6,615 bases of DNA from Bacteroidia bacterium (GTDB lineage Bacteria > Bacteroidota > Bacteroidia > SpSt-205), in the NCBI GenBank assembly GCA_025060275.1, contig JANXCJ010000114.1:1-6615 (forward strand), in the 5' to 3' direction. Both the position numbers and the translations under genes were made by a program. The notes under the pieces are model-generated. The model ran no database searches. It was given only the letters and a program-made list of their open reading frames with translations, and had not been told where the DNA came from. Positions 1 through 6,615 of this stretch are shown here, piece by piece. Positions within the stretch are counted from its first letter, which is position 1, and every line of letters starts with the position of its first letter.

Positions 1-701
1 GTACCTCCTTGAGCTCTCCTATAGAAGATGCCAAAACAAACATTCTAGGTACGCTTCATCTCTTAGAAGCTGTAGCCCCCCAAAAGAGCTGGGTAATATT
101 TGCCTCCACAGGAGGAGCCATATATGGAGAAAAGAGAGATACACCTTTTTCTGAAGAGGATATACCCCAACCCGACTCTCCTTATGGAATTGCTAAGTTA
201 TCCTGTGAATGGTACCTGCATTATTTCTCAAAGGTTAGAGGCGTTCCTTTCACTATACTGCGTTTAGCAAATGTGTATGGTCCTCGTCAGAACCCCTTTG
301 GTGAAGCAGGTGTAGTAGCCATCTTCTCTCACCGCTTTCTGACAGGACAGCAAGCTTACATTTATGGTGATGGAGAACAGACCCGAGACTTCATATACAT
401 AGATGATGTCGTAAAAGCCTTCCTACAAGTGCTACGAACCCCCCATACTACCCAAGGGAGGTTATTCAATATCGGAACAGCCCGCTATACCTCTATCAAT
501 CAACTCTACCAGATGATCTGCATGCTCACAAGCACAAATACGCCCCCTCAGTACCTCCCCCCTAAACTCGGCGAACTCAAACATAACGCCCTTAACTGGA
601 AGCGATTTTATGAAGCCACAGGATGGCAGCCGCAGACCCCTCTGGAGGAGGGGCTCAGAAAGACAGTGGCAGCCTTCAAGAAGCTATATGCAACTTCATG
701 A
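1..701 (+). CDS. NAD-dependent epimerase, GalE-like UDP-glucose 4-epimerase (3' part, 5' end outside window)
   Basis: This is an extended short-chain dehydrogenase/reductase, most likely a cytoplasmic NAD-dependent UDP-glucose 4-epimerase that interconverts UDP-glucose and UDP-galactose for surface polysaccharide or galactose metabolism. The frame is open to the left edge, so the TTG at 9 is probably internal. The N-terminal Rossmann part with GxxGxxG, about 75 residues, would lie upstream. Numbering from that TTG, the conserved Ser/Thr segment STGGAIYGE is at 33-41 and the catalytic pair YGIAK (Tyr59, Lys63) follows. LRLANVYGPRQ near 83-93 and GDGEQTRDFIYIDDVV near 120-135 are typical substrate-domain motifs of GalE-like enzymes. 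The C-terminus looks complete and ends in TGA at 699-701. Related sugar-nucleotide epimerases (for example 4,6-dehydratases or UDP-glucuronate epimerases) share these motifs, so the fold and chemistry are secure but the exact substrate is not. Confidence 0.88.
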   Translation, partial: TSLSSPIEDAKTNILGTLHLLEAVAPQKSWVIFASTGGAIYGEKRDTPFSEEDIPQPDSPYGIAKLSCEWYLHYFSKVRGVPFTILRLANVYGPRQNPFGEAGVVAIFSHRFLTGQQAYIYGDGEQTRDFIYIDDVVKAFLQVLRTPHTTQGRLFNIGTARYTSINQLYQMICMLTSTNTPPQYLPPKLGELKHNALNWKRFYEATGWQPQTPLEEGLRKTVAAFKKLYATS

Positions 702-711
702 TTCTAAAAGT

Positions 712-719
712 TACTTTTG
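712..719 (+). promoter_or_regulatory. Candidate Bacteroidota -7 promoter element upstream of the DUF4476 gene
   Basis: TACTTTTG at 712-719 matches the Bacteroidota -7 consensus TAnnTTTG exactly. It lies in the only sizeable gap before the DUF4476-polX-ftsK cluster, 42 bases before the ATG at 762, and would put transcription start near 725. No TTTG is seen at the expected -33 distance, so this is a half-match. The AT-rich gap makes chance occurrence easy. Confidence 0.3.
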
Positions 720-761
720 ATTATTCATAAGTAAGTAATTTTTAGCTTTACTTTGTAGAAA

Positions 762-1142
762 ATGAAAAGGCTGTGGCTCCCACTCCTCATGAGTCCCCTC
801 TCGGCTCAGTCCTGCGTGGTAGCTTCCATGAGCGATGTGGAATTCAACTACTTCCGCATGGAGGTAGCTTCTCAAAGCATAGAGTCCAGCCGAATAGCTC
901 TCATCCGTTCCGTAATACCAGAACACTGTATATCCTTAGCCCAACTAAGAGACCTTCTCTGGACATTAGACCATGAAAGCAGCCGAGTAGAGGTACTCAA
1001 GTTTGCGGCAGACCGTGTATATAATCCAAACCGGCTCCATGAAGAGTTACTTCCGCTCTTTACCACAGAAGGGGGCAGGAAAGAGTTTGAGCGTTGGTGG
1101 GAAAAGTGGGAAAAAACTAGGTCATCTAAGCGAAACAAGTAG
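762..1142 (+). CDS. Small exported DUF4476-domain protein
   Basis: This is a 126-residue protein of unknown function. Residues 1-15 resemble a short signal peptide: Met-Lys-Arg, then a hydrophobic run, then Ser-Ala-Gln with likely cleavage after Ala15. The mature part, about 18-113, matches my recollection of the DUF4476 family: Cys18 followed by MSDVEF (23-28), SIESSRIALIR (39-49), Cys56 before a second helix, then a short DHESSRVEVLKFA helix (70-82). These repeats of helices with a conserved cysteine pair are typical of that domain, which often sits at the C-terminus of longer exported Bacteroidota proteins; here it is almost the whole protein. The tail is Trp- and Lys/Arg-rich. Cys18 lacks a proper lipobox (Ala-Gln-Ser-Cys), so a lipoprotein is less likely. 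The ATG follows an A-rich stretch with no Shine-Dalgarno. It is probably the first gene of a unit with polX-like and ftsK. Confidence 0.8.
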   Translation: MKRLWLPLLMSPLSAQSCVVASMSDVEFNYFRMEVASQSIESSRIALIRSVIPEHCISLAQLRDLLWTLDHESSRVEVLKFAADRVYNPNRLHEELLPLFTTEGGRKEFERWWEKWEKTRSSKRNK

Positions 1143-1175
1143 GAGTTTAGGACGCCATATCTCTTCAACCAAGCT

Positions 1176-2828
1176 ATGAGCAAAAAAGCTCAGGCTGTAG
1201 CTCTTCTTACAGAACTTATAAAAAGGCTAGAGTTAGTAGAGGAAAAAGACTTTCGCGTACGAGCGTACGAGCGGCTTCTGCAGATTATAGAAAGCCTCCC
1301 TACGCATGCATGGGAAAATGAGCAGCTTTTTCTTACTAATGTAACCCAATACAGAGGAGTTGGAAAGGGTCTTTTAGATACAGTCCGTCATCTGTATGCA
1401 GGAGAGACTCCGCCTTTACTCAGTACTCTGCGCGAGGAAGTACCTGATAGCTTACTAGAACTTTATCGCTTACCACGATTAGGTCCTAAACGTATTCGCC
1501 AGCTCTGGAAAGAAGCAGGCGTAATCTCCGTGGATGGATTAGCACAGGCTTTAGAGAGAGGGAAAATTCAGGCTCTGGCAGGATGGGGGGATACCCTCAT
1601 AAAGCAGGTGAAGGAGAGCATCGCTTTCTATCGCAATCAACGAAACTCGCTCCTTTACCGAGAAGCGCGCAAGGTATGGGAGGATGCTATGAGCCTCCTA
1701 CGAGAAGCAGAGTTATTTCCTGTTCCCATAGGCGCTTTTAGGAGGGCTCATCCCCTACTTAGTCCACCCCTACGAGGAGTCTTACCTGCCTCACAAGCAC
1801 CCGCAATTCAAAGGTTAGGCCATGGAATTTCCTCTACAGGTATTGTACAGATCACTCCACTGGTAGAAATAGAATTCTGGGAGGATTCTACTTTCGGGGA
1901 GAAGCTGGCTTTGTATGATTTCCACGAAAATGGGAATTCTGCTGCTTATGAGCTTCTCCAAAAGCTTGTACACGAGAGCGGCAAGTACAAACCGGGAATT
2001 TCAGAAGAAGACTTTTTCTACCTAGCGGGGCTACCTTACATTCTGCCTGCTTGGCGGGATTGGGGAGATGTGGTACTTCTGGCAAGAGAAGGAAAAATAC
2101 CCCCACTCATAGAAGCCAAAAACTTTCAAGGAACAGTACATGTGCATACCACTTATTCTGATGGCAGGCATTCTCTAAAGGAGATGGCAGAAAGTGCGCG
2201 CAGGCGAGGATGGAAATGGCTGGGCATAGCTGACCACAGCCAAAGAGCTCATTATGCAAGGGGGCTCCCCCCAGAAAAGCTATACGAGCAAATCCAAGAA
2301 ATAGAAAAGCTAAATGCGAATTACGCCGGTGAGTTCTATCTCCTCAAAGGCATAGAAGCAGACATCCTGCCAGATGGAAGGTTAGATTACGATGAAGAGG
2401 TATGGAAAAGATTAGACTTCATCGTAGCTTCTATTCATGAAAAGCTCTCTATGACTAAAGAGGAAGCCACTAACCGTATCTTGAAGGCTATAGAGAATCC
2501 TTACGTAAAAGTCTTAGGACACTGGACTGGGCGACTTCTGCGCAATCGCCCGGGCTATCCCATAGAAGAGGAAAAGATTCTTGAAGCCTGTGCAGAGAAA
2601 GGCGTGGCGATTGAATTCAACGCTAACCCCTACAGAATGGAAATAGACTGGTACTGGATACGCAAAGCCTCAGAAATGGGGGTAAACATAATTCTGACCA
2701 CAGACGCACATTCAATAGAAGAGCTAGATTATTGGATTGATGGGCTGGAAGTTTTGCAAAAGGGAATGCTAAATCCTAATTTACTTCTCAATTTCTCTCA
2801 AGAGCCTCCCTTCGCTCTAAAGCGCTAA
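1176..2828 (+). CDS. PolX-family protein: HhH domain, degenerate polymerase palm, intact PHP phosphoesterase
   Basis: At 550 residues this has the length and domain order of bacterial PolX. Residues 1-75 form the 8-kDa-like helical region with a helix-hairpin-helix (YRGVGKGLLDTV, 59-70). A second follows at LPRLGPKRIRQLW (99-111) and a third at LAGWGDTLI (134-142), all for DNA binding. Residues about 150-300 are the nucleotidyltransferase region, but the catalytic GSxRR...DxD segment is replaced by GAFRR (186-190) followed by a stretch without any acidic residue to 206, so polymerase activity should be absent. The C-terminal PHP domain (about 318-545) keeps all nine expected metal ligands: His322, His324, Asp329, His354, Glu394, His421, His449, Asp510, His512. 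It should therefore be a metal-dependent phosphoesterase or 3'-5' exonuclease acting in DNA repair; this is inference from the family. ATG 1176 is the only start codon after the in-frame stop at 1140-1142. ftsK follows nine bases later. Confidence 0.9.
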   Translation: MSKKAQAVALLTELIKRLELVEEKDFRVRAYERLLQIIESLPTHAWENEQLFLTNVTQYRGVGKGLLDTVRHLYAGETPPLLSTLREEVPDSLLELYRLPRLGPKRIRQLWKEAGVISVDGLAQALERGKIQALAGWGDTLIKQVKESIAFYRNQRNSLLYREARKVWEDAMSLLREAELFPVPIGAFRRAHPLLSPPLRGVLPASQAPAIQRLGHGISSTGIVQITPLVEIEFWEDSTFGEKLALYDFHENGNSAAYELLQKLVHESGKYKPGISEEDFFYLAGLPYILPAWRDWGDVVLLAREGKIPPLIEAKNFQGTVHVHTTYSDGRHSLKEMAESARRRGWKWLGIADHSQRAHYARGLPPEKLYEQIQEIEKLNANYAGEFYLLKGIEADILPDGRLDYDEEVWKRLDFIVASIHEKLSMTKEEATNRILKAIENPYVKVLGHWTGRLLRNRPGYPIEEEKILEACAEKGVAIEFNANPYRMEIDWYWIRKASEMGVNIILTTDAHSIEELDYWIDGLEVLQKGMLNPNLLLNFSQEPPFALKR

Positions 2829-2838
2829 TTTCGCTTTA
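2818..2838 (+). promoter_or_regulatory. Hairpin spanning the polX-like stop and the ftsK start
   Basis: TAAAGCG at 2818-2824 and CGCTTTA at 2832-2838 are perfect reverse complements around a seven-base loop. The loop holds the polX-like stop codon TAA (2826-2828), and the last paired base is the A of the ftsK ATG. A ribosome finishing polX would open the stem, so the arrangement fits translational coupling. There is no U-tract, so it is not a terminator. The structure is seen in the sequence; the role is inferred. Confidence 0.4.
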
Positions 2839-5201
2839 TGGAGGGCACGCCCTCGGTCTCCATTCGTAGGATTGTCCTTAGTATGGGGGTAGGTATAGTA
2901 GGGTTGTACATATTAATAGCAGTTTTAGCCTATTATGTAAGCTATAGGGTAGACCTACCCGCGCTTGAGGGTGCGCCTATGACCACTCCTCTCAATAACC
3001 CTACTGGTTGGATAGGGGCTTCCATAGCCCATCAACTCATTTATCATGGTTTCGGATGGATAGGAATATTATTTCCCATTGGACTGCTTTATGCAGCCTT
3101 TCAGTGGGGAAATGGTAGAAAGATTCGCTTGCGCTACATAGGGTGGGGATTAGGTATAGTCTATCTCTTCTCTACATTTGGAGGCTGGTTAGCCCACGTA
3201 GGCTGGGTTGAAGACCTTATATGGTGCGGAAGTGTAGGAGCCGCCTTTACAGCATGGTTGAACCTTTACATAGGACCCGTGGGACTATTTATAGTATGGA
3301 CTTCACTCGCAGTGCTATTTACCTGGAGAGTACTAACACAACTGCTAACTTCTACGAGTAAGGGTGAGGCCGAGCCTTCTCACTTCTCTCCCCAATCCTC
3401 TCCTACCCCTGAAAATCACACTGAGCCCCGAGAAGAGCTTAGCTGGTATGAGGTCATCCGTGTTAGCCCCTCTTCAAACAGAAAAAACCCTGAAGAAGCA
3501 TCTGATTCCAAGGAAAACAAGCACGTTAATACCTCAAGCTCCAGTTTTACTATGGAAGAGAGCTTTTCTCCTTCAGCCACCGTTCAAAAGCAGGAGGCAC
3601 CAGCGTTCAGTGTTATTTTTCCGGCTGAAAACCTCCCTGAAGCTCCCCAAGCGCCCCTGCCAAGAACCTCTATGAGTGTAGAAGAAGGGTGGTTCTCTAA
3701 AAAGGAAGCAACTATTCTTGATGTAGATTTGGGATATACTCCTTCTTTTAGGCTACCTCCCTTAGAGCTCTTAGGAGGGTCAGATGAAAATACTCTTCCC
3801 CCTATCAATCAAGCAGATATAGAAACCCACAAGGATCAGATAGTACGCACCCTTCAACATTATGGTATTCAAGTGACGCGCATTACGGCGACGGTGGGTC
3901 CGACCGTTACCCTCTTTGAAATCGTTCCTGCCCCAGGAGTCCGTATCAGCAAAATCAAGAGTTTAGAAGATGATATTGCACTGAATTTAGCTGCGCTTGG
4001 GATTCGGATTATTGCTCCGATGCCAGGGAAAGGCACCATAGGCATAGAAGTCCCCCATGCACAACCCCGCGTAGTACCTTTGAAGGAGCTACTTGTAGCA
4101 CCTGAATTTCGGCAGAGCCGGGCCCTTCTACCCCTAGCTCTGGGTAAAACAATTACAGATGAAGCCTTTGTGAGAGACTTGGCACAAATGCCTCACCTCC
4201 TCATAGCTGGCGCTACAGGGCAAGGTAAATCAGTAGCCCTGAATTGTATGCTTTTATCCCTACTCTATAGGCTTAGTCCTGAGCAAGTGCGTTTCGTTCT
4301 CATTGACCCTAAGAAGGTAGAAATGAGCCTTTATCAGAACTTAGAGTCCCACTACCTCGCAGCAATTCCTGGACTGCCTGAAAGAATCATCACAGATGTG
4401 GAATACGCCCTTCCTGCGCTTCAAAGCTTAGTTTTAGAGATGGAGATGCGATATGAGCTTCTAAAAGAGCTCCAGGTGCGCACTATCTCAGAGTACAATC
4501 GCCGCTGTAGAGAGAGAGAGGCGCCCGAGGGACATAAACCTCTCCCTTACATAGTGCTCATCATAGATGAGCTTGCAGACCTTATGATGACTAAAGGTAA
4601 AGAAGTAGAAACCCCAATATGCCGATTAGCCCAGTTAGCTCGGGCTGTGGGAATTCACCTCATAGTAGCTACGCAGCGGCCCTCTGTGAATGTGATAACA
4701 GGACTCATAAAGGCAAATTTTCCTGTGCGCATCTCTTTCCGGGTAGCTTCACGCATAGACTCCCGAGTAATACTGGATATGGACGGTGCAGAACGGCTGA
4801 TTGGACGGGGGGATATGCTCTTCGCGATGGGTACAGAGGTCCTAAGGCTCCAAAGCGGGTATGTTAGTACAAGGGATATAGAGCGCGTGGTTGAATTCAT
4901 CTCCGCTCAACCCGTAACGGAACCCTACATACTTCCAGAACCACCCCGCATAGAAAGTGAAGACAAAGCAGAAGAGACTCTTGAAGAAAGAGACCCCCTT
5001 TTTTATGAAGCAGCTCTTTTAGTTGTGCGCAATCAGTACGGCTCTACCTCTCTTCTCCAGCGAAAGTTAGGGATAGGCTTCAACCGTGCAGGGAGACTCA
5101 TGGACCAGTTAGAGCGCGCAGGTATTGTGGGGCCTGGCCGAGGTAGTAAGCCCCGAGAGGTCCTCATACAGGATGAGAGTGCGCTTCAGGCCCTCTTATA
5201 A
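2838..5201 (+). CDS. ftsK: DNA translocase FtsK
   Basis: FtsK is a septum-anchored ATPase that pumps chromosomal DNA during division and activates dimer resolution by XerC/XerD. The 787-residue product has the whole family layout. Four membrane segments lie at about 10-35, 67-90, 100-122 and 127-163. A Ser/Pro/Glu-rich linker runs from about 171 to 300, much shorter than in E. coli FtsK but usual for many other phyla. The alpha domain is about 325-430, and the RecA-like beta domain has Walker A GATGQGKS (458-465, Lys464), Walker B YIVLIIDELADLM (Asp577, Glu578) and ATQRPS (611-616). The gamma winged helix is about 719-780, with the family-typical NRAGRLMDQLERAGIVGP, which reads orienting sequences such as KOPS. 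The ATG is nine bases after the polX-like stop, in the same frame, without a Shine-Dalgarno. It most likely belongs to the upstream unit, and the hairpin at the junction suggests coupling. Confidence 0.97.
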   Translation: MEGTPSVSIRRIVLSMGVGIVGLYILIAVLAYYVSYRVDLPALEGAPMTTPLNNPTGWIGASIAHQLIYHGFGWIGILFPIGLLYAAFQWGNGRKIRLRYIGWGLGIVYLFSTFGGWLAHVGWVEDLIWCGSVGAAFTAWLNLYIGPVGLFIVWTSLAVLFTWRVLTQLLTSTSKGEAEPSHFSPQSSPTPENHTEPREELSWYEVIRVSPSSNRKNPEEASDSKENKHVNTSSSSFTMEESFSPSATVQKQEAPAFSVIFPAENLPEAPQAPLPRTSMSVEEGWFSKKEATILDVDLGYTPSFRLPPLELLGGSDENTLPPINQADIETHKDQIVRTLQHYGIQVTRITATVGPTVTLFEIVPAPGVRISKIKSLEDDIALNLAALGIRIIAPMPGKGTIGIEVPHAQPRVVPLKELLVAPEFRQSRALLPLALGKTITDEAFVRDLAQMPHLLIAGATGQGKSVALNCMLLSLLYRLSPEQVRFVLIDPKKVEMSLYQNLESHYLAAIPGLPERIITDVEYALPALQSLVLEMEMRYELLKELQVRTISEYNRRCREREAPEGHKPLPYIVLIIDELADLMMTKGKEVETPICRLAQLARAVGIHLIVATQRPSVNVITGLIKANFPVRISFRVASRIDSRVILDMDGAERLIGRGDMLFAMGTEVLRLQSGYVSTRDIERVVEFISAQPVTEPYILPEPPRIESEDKAEETLEERDPLFYEAALLVVRNQYGSTSLLQRKLGIGFNRAGRLMDQLERAGIVGPGRGSKPREVLIQDESALQALL

Positions 5202-5210
5202 AATTTTTTG

Positions 5211-5218
5211 TATGTTTG
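5211..5218 (+). promoter_or_regulatory. Candidate Bacteroidota -7 promoter element for tRNA-Phe
   Basis: TATGTTTG at 5211-5218 matches TAnnTTTG exactly, in the 26-base gap between the ftsK stop and the tRNA. Transcription would start near 5224, leaving a 5' leader of only a few bases before the tRNA at 5228. A -33 TTTG at the usual spacing is not visible; it would fall inside the ftsK 3' end. Position relative to the tRNA makes this the better of the two promoter candidates in the window. Confidence 0.45.
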
Positions 5219-5227
5219 CGGCGCTAC

Positions 5228-5300
5228 GGTGATGTAGCTCAGTTGGTAGAGCACCAGACTGAAAATCTGGGGGTCGGCGGTTCGATTCCGCCCGTCACCA
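5228..5300 (+). tRNA. tRNA-Phe (anticodon GAA)
   Basis: A complete 73-base cloverleaf can be folded by eye. The acceptor stem GGTGATG (5228-5234) pairs with CGTCACC (5293-5299), with one G-T wobble. The D stem is GCTC/GAGC with a GG-containing loop. The anticodon stem CCAGA/TCTGG closes the loop CTGAAAA, with the anticodon GAA at 5261-5263. The T stem GGCGG/CCGCC closes TTCGATT. The discriminator base is A5300. The 3' CCA is not encoded (CGG follows), so it would be added by a CCA-adding enzyme. The gene lies 26 bases after ftsK and three bases before the phosphatase start codon. Confidence 0.97.
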
Positions 5301-5303
5301 CGG

Positions 5304-6615
5304 GTGTCTCACCAGCTTCTCCCTCTTCTTTTCTCTGCCATATGGGCGCAAGTAATAGTAGGGGGAGTTACAGAGACTACCGCCTCTCTGTGCATATGGG
5401 ACACGCTCGCCACGCTTACAATTGCCCACTGGAAGGATCGCCTTGTAAAAGCCTCTGAGCCTCCTATTTCCCTAACAATAGACAGCCTACTTCCTCACAC
5501 TCTCTATACATATCAGGTGAGACTCTCAGAAGGTAAAGTTGTTACAGGCTCCTTTCATACCCCTCCCATTTCTCCTTTACGGGTAGCCTTCATTTCCTGC
5601 CACGAACTAATGCCAACAAACCCAGCAATGAGCAAGATATATAAGGTCATAGAAAAACATCATCCCCACTTAGTCATCCACTTAGGAGATTGGGGATATC
5701 CAGATACCACAGAGCCTAATTTCCCACCCAGAACCCACTTCTTTCCTGAAAGGTGGTCATATCTGAAAAGTGTATATGAAAAAAGATACAAATCACCTCA
5801 ACTTCAGAGCCTATTTCAACTAACTCCCTGGGCTTATGTATATGATGATCACGACTATGTAGCAGATAACACTGGAAGAAATTACCGCGCCCAGTACCGC
5901 ACTCTCAGCCTCCCTATCGGAGATTACCCCTTCAATCCCACACTCCGTCAAAATGCCATTCGGGCATATGAGTTGTTTTTTCCTCATTATCCCCTCATTG
6001 ACTCTAATGAGGGAATATTCCAGAGCTTCCGCTGGGGGGATGTAGAGTTCTTCCTCTTAGACAATCGCTCTGCCCGAACGGGCACCATGCAGGTATTTGA
6101 AATGGATGATATGGGACGATACTCTTTCCGCCCCAAGCCCGAAATCTCTATCATCGGTAATCGCCAAAGAGAATGGCTCCTAAACGCCCTCAAGAATAGT
6201 CAAAGTTCATGGAAGGTTGTCCTCTCAGGGGTAACTTACAATAGAAATCTACAATTCCTTATCAAAGATATCCTGAGTCTTCCAGAGCAGAAGCTCAGCC
6301 TTGTCTGGGGGCTATATAAAGTGCCCTCTATTCTTATAGCTGGTTTTATTGCAGACACCTGGGCTGGCTACCCTGCTGATCAAGATACCCTTCTTAGCTG
6401 GTGCTGGTCACAGGATATTAGAGGGGTTCTATTTATAAGTGGAGATACACACATAGGAACCTTAGAAGATGGCACTATGGGAGGCTTCCCTGAACTTATG
6501 ACAGGGGGCCTAGGGAAAGTAGAGAAACGATCTTACCGCCTTGCCAAGATACGTGGTGCTAGTATATTCAATAGAGGAGGGCAAGGCATTTCTTCAAGAA
6601 GATTCTTACCTTGTT
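5304..6615 (+). CDS. PhoD-like secreted phosphatase (5' part, 3' end outside window)
   Basis: The frame is open from 5250 to the right edge, giving 437 codons from GTG 5304. That GTG is the only usable start before GTG 5517, and it alone gives a signal peptide (residues 1-15, a Leu-rich core ending Ile-Trp-Ala before Gln16), so export is expected. Residues about 17-90 look like the beta-rich N-terminal domain of PhoD proteins. The metallophosphatase domain follows: FISCHE (96-101, with Cys99 in the place of the iron-binding Cys of Bacillus PhoD), HLGDWGY (126-132, Asp129), YVYDDHDY (178-185), FFLLDNRSAR (249-258), QREWLLNAL with SWKVVLSG after it, and FISGDTH (377-383). These are the PhoD-family metal and phosphate positions, so a phosphomonoesterase or phosphodiesterase outside the cytoplasm is likely; the substrate cannot be told. 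No Shine-Dalgarno is possible upstream because the tRNA occupies that sequence. It is probably co-transcribed with tRNA-Phe. Confidence 0.9.
   Translation, partial: MSHQLLPLLFSAIWAQVIVGGVTETTASLCIWDTLATLTIAHWKDRLVKASEPPISLTIDSLLPHTLYTYQVRLSEGKVVTGSFHTPPISPLRVAFISCHELMPTNPAMSKIYKVIEKHHPHLVIHLGDWGYPDTTEPNFPPRTHFFPERWSYLKSVYEKRYKSPQLQSLFQLTPWAYVYDDHDYVADNTGRNYRAQYRTLSLPIGDYPFNPTLRQNAIRAYELFFPHYPLIDSNEGIFQSFRWGDVEFFLLDNRSARTGTMQVFEMDDMGRYSFRPKPEISIIGNRQREWLLNALKNSQSSWKVVLSGVTYNRNLQFLIKDILSLPEQKLSLVWGLYKVPSILIAGFIADTWAGYPADQDTLLSWCWSQDIRGVLFISGDTHIGTLEDGTMGGFPELMTGGLGKVEKRSYRLAKIRGASIFNRGGQGISSRRFLPC

Noticed and set aside
706..718. AAAAG-TTA-CTTTT inverted repeat after the epimerase gene as a terminator
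   Set aside because: The stem is only five bases, nearly all A-T, with no clean U-tract, and it overlaps the candidate -7 element.
748..755. TTACTTTG as a second -7 element before the DUF4476 gene
   Set aside because: It has a mismatch at the conserved A and would start transcription at or within the start codon; the match at 712-719 is better.
1141..1145. AGGAG as a Shine-Dalgarno for the polX-like gene
   Set aside because: It is 30 bases before the ATG, too far to act, and no nearer in-frame start exists.
872..1183. Minus-strand open frame opposite the DUF4476 gene, and similar ones at 711-926, 1888-2106, 3584-3808, 4655-4900 and 5987-6193
   Set aside because: All lie opposite or mostly opposite well-supported genes, have low-complexity or Ser/Arg-rich translations with no recognisable domain, and have no promoter or start context.
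3364..3675. Plus-strand alternative frames inside ftsK (also 4619-4867)
   Set aside because: They are out-of-frame readings of the ftsK linker and motor domain; the ftsK frame is conserved throughout.
5280..5310. tRNA-Phe 3' end as an integration (att) site
   Set aside because: The next gene is an intact chromosomal-looking phosphatase, and no integrase or repeated tRNA 3' fragment is seen in the window.
5216..5458. An 80-residue + strand frame containing GDVAQLVEHQTENLGVGGS
   Set aside because: This is the familiar false translation of a tRNA gene. It runs through tRNA-Phe and then out of frame across the phosphatase signal peptide.
1..6615. All five protein genes lie in the same reading frame of the window
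   Set aside because: The gaps contain in-frame stops and a tRNA, so there is no sign of a common coding unit; this is most simply chance.

Overview
The window reads as an ordinary, densely packed stretch of a bacterial chromosome, probably from the Bacteroidota or a close relative. The grounds are a DUF4476 protein (a family seen mainly in Bacteroidota), a PolX-like protein with a degenerate polymerase site of the kind I recall from that phylum, an absence of convincing Shine-Dalgarno sequences before the starts, and two exact matches to the Bacteroidota -7 promoter element TAnnTTTG. Codon use leans to AGG/AGA and ATA despite a fairly balanced base composition, which hints at a thermophile. 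That last point and the phylum are inference, not proof.

Layout, all on the + strand: (1) the 3' part of a GalE-like UDP-glucose 4-epimerase gene, cut by the left edge; (2) a 60-base gap with a candidate promoter; (3) a small exported DUF4476 protein; (4) a 550-residue PolX-family protein with intact helix-hairpin-helix and PHP domains but no polymerase catalytic aspartates; (5) ftsK, starting nine bases after the polX stop; (6) a 26-base gap with a candidate promoter; (7) tRNA-Phe(GAA); (8) a PhoD-like secreted phosphatase gene with a GTG start only three bases after the tRNA, cut by the right edge. No stretch over 300 bases lacks a gene, and no mobile element, CRISPR array or rRNA is visible.

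DUF4476, polX-like and ftsK probably form one transcription unit: the gaps are 33 and 9 bases, and a hairpin spans the polX stop and the first base of the ftsK start codon. PolX-like (DNA end or repair processing) and FtsK (chromosome dimer resolution and DNA pumping at the septum) share a DNA-maintenance theme; the role of the DUF4476 protein is unknown. tRNA-Phe and the phosphatase gene look like a second unit, in which tRNA 3'-end processing would leave an almost leaderless phosphatase mRNA.

I see no new multi-gene system. The points most worth a second look are the tRNA/phoD junction, the polymerase-dead PolX and the coupled polX/ftsK junction.
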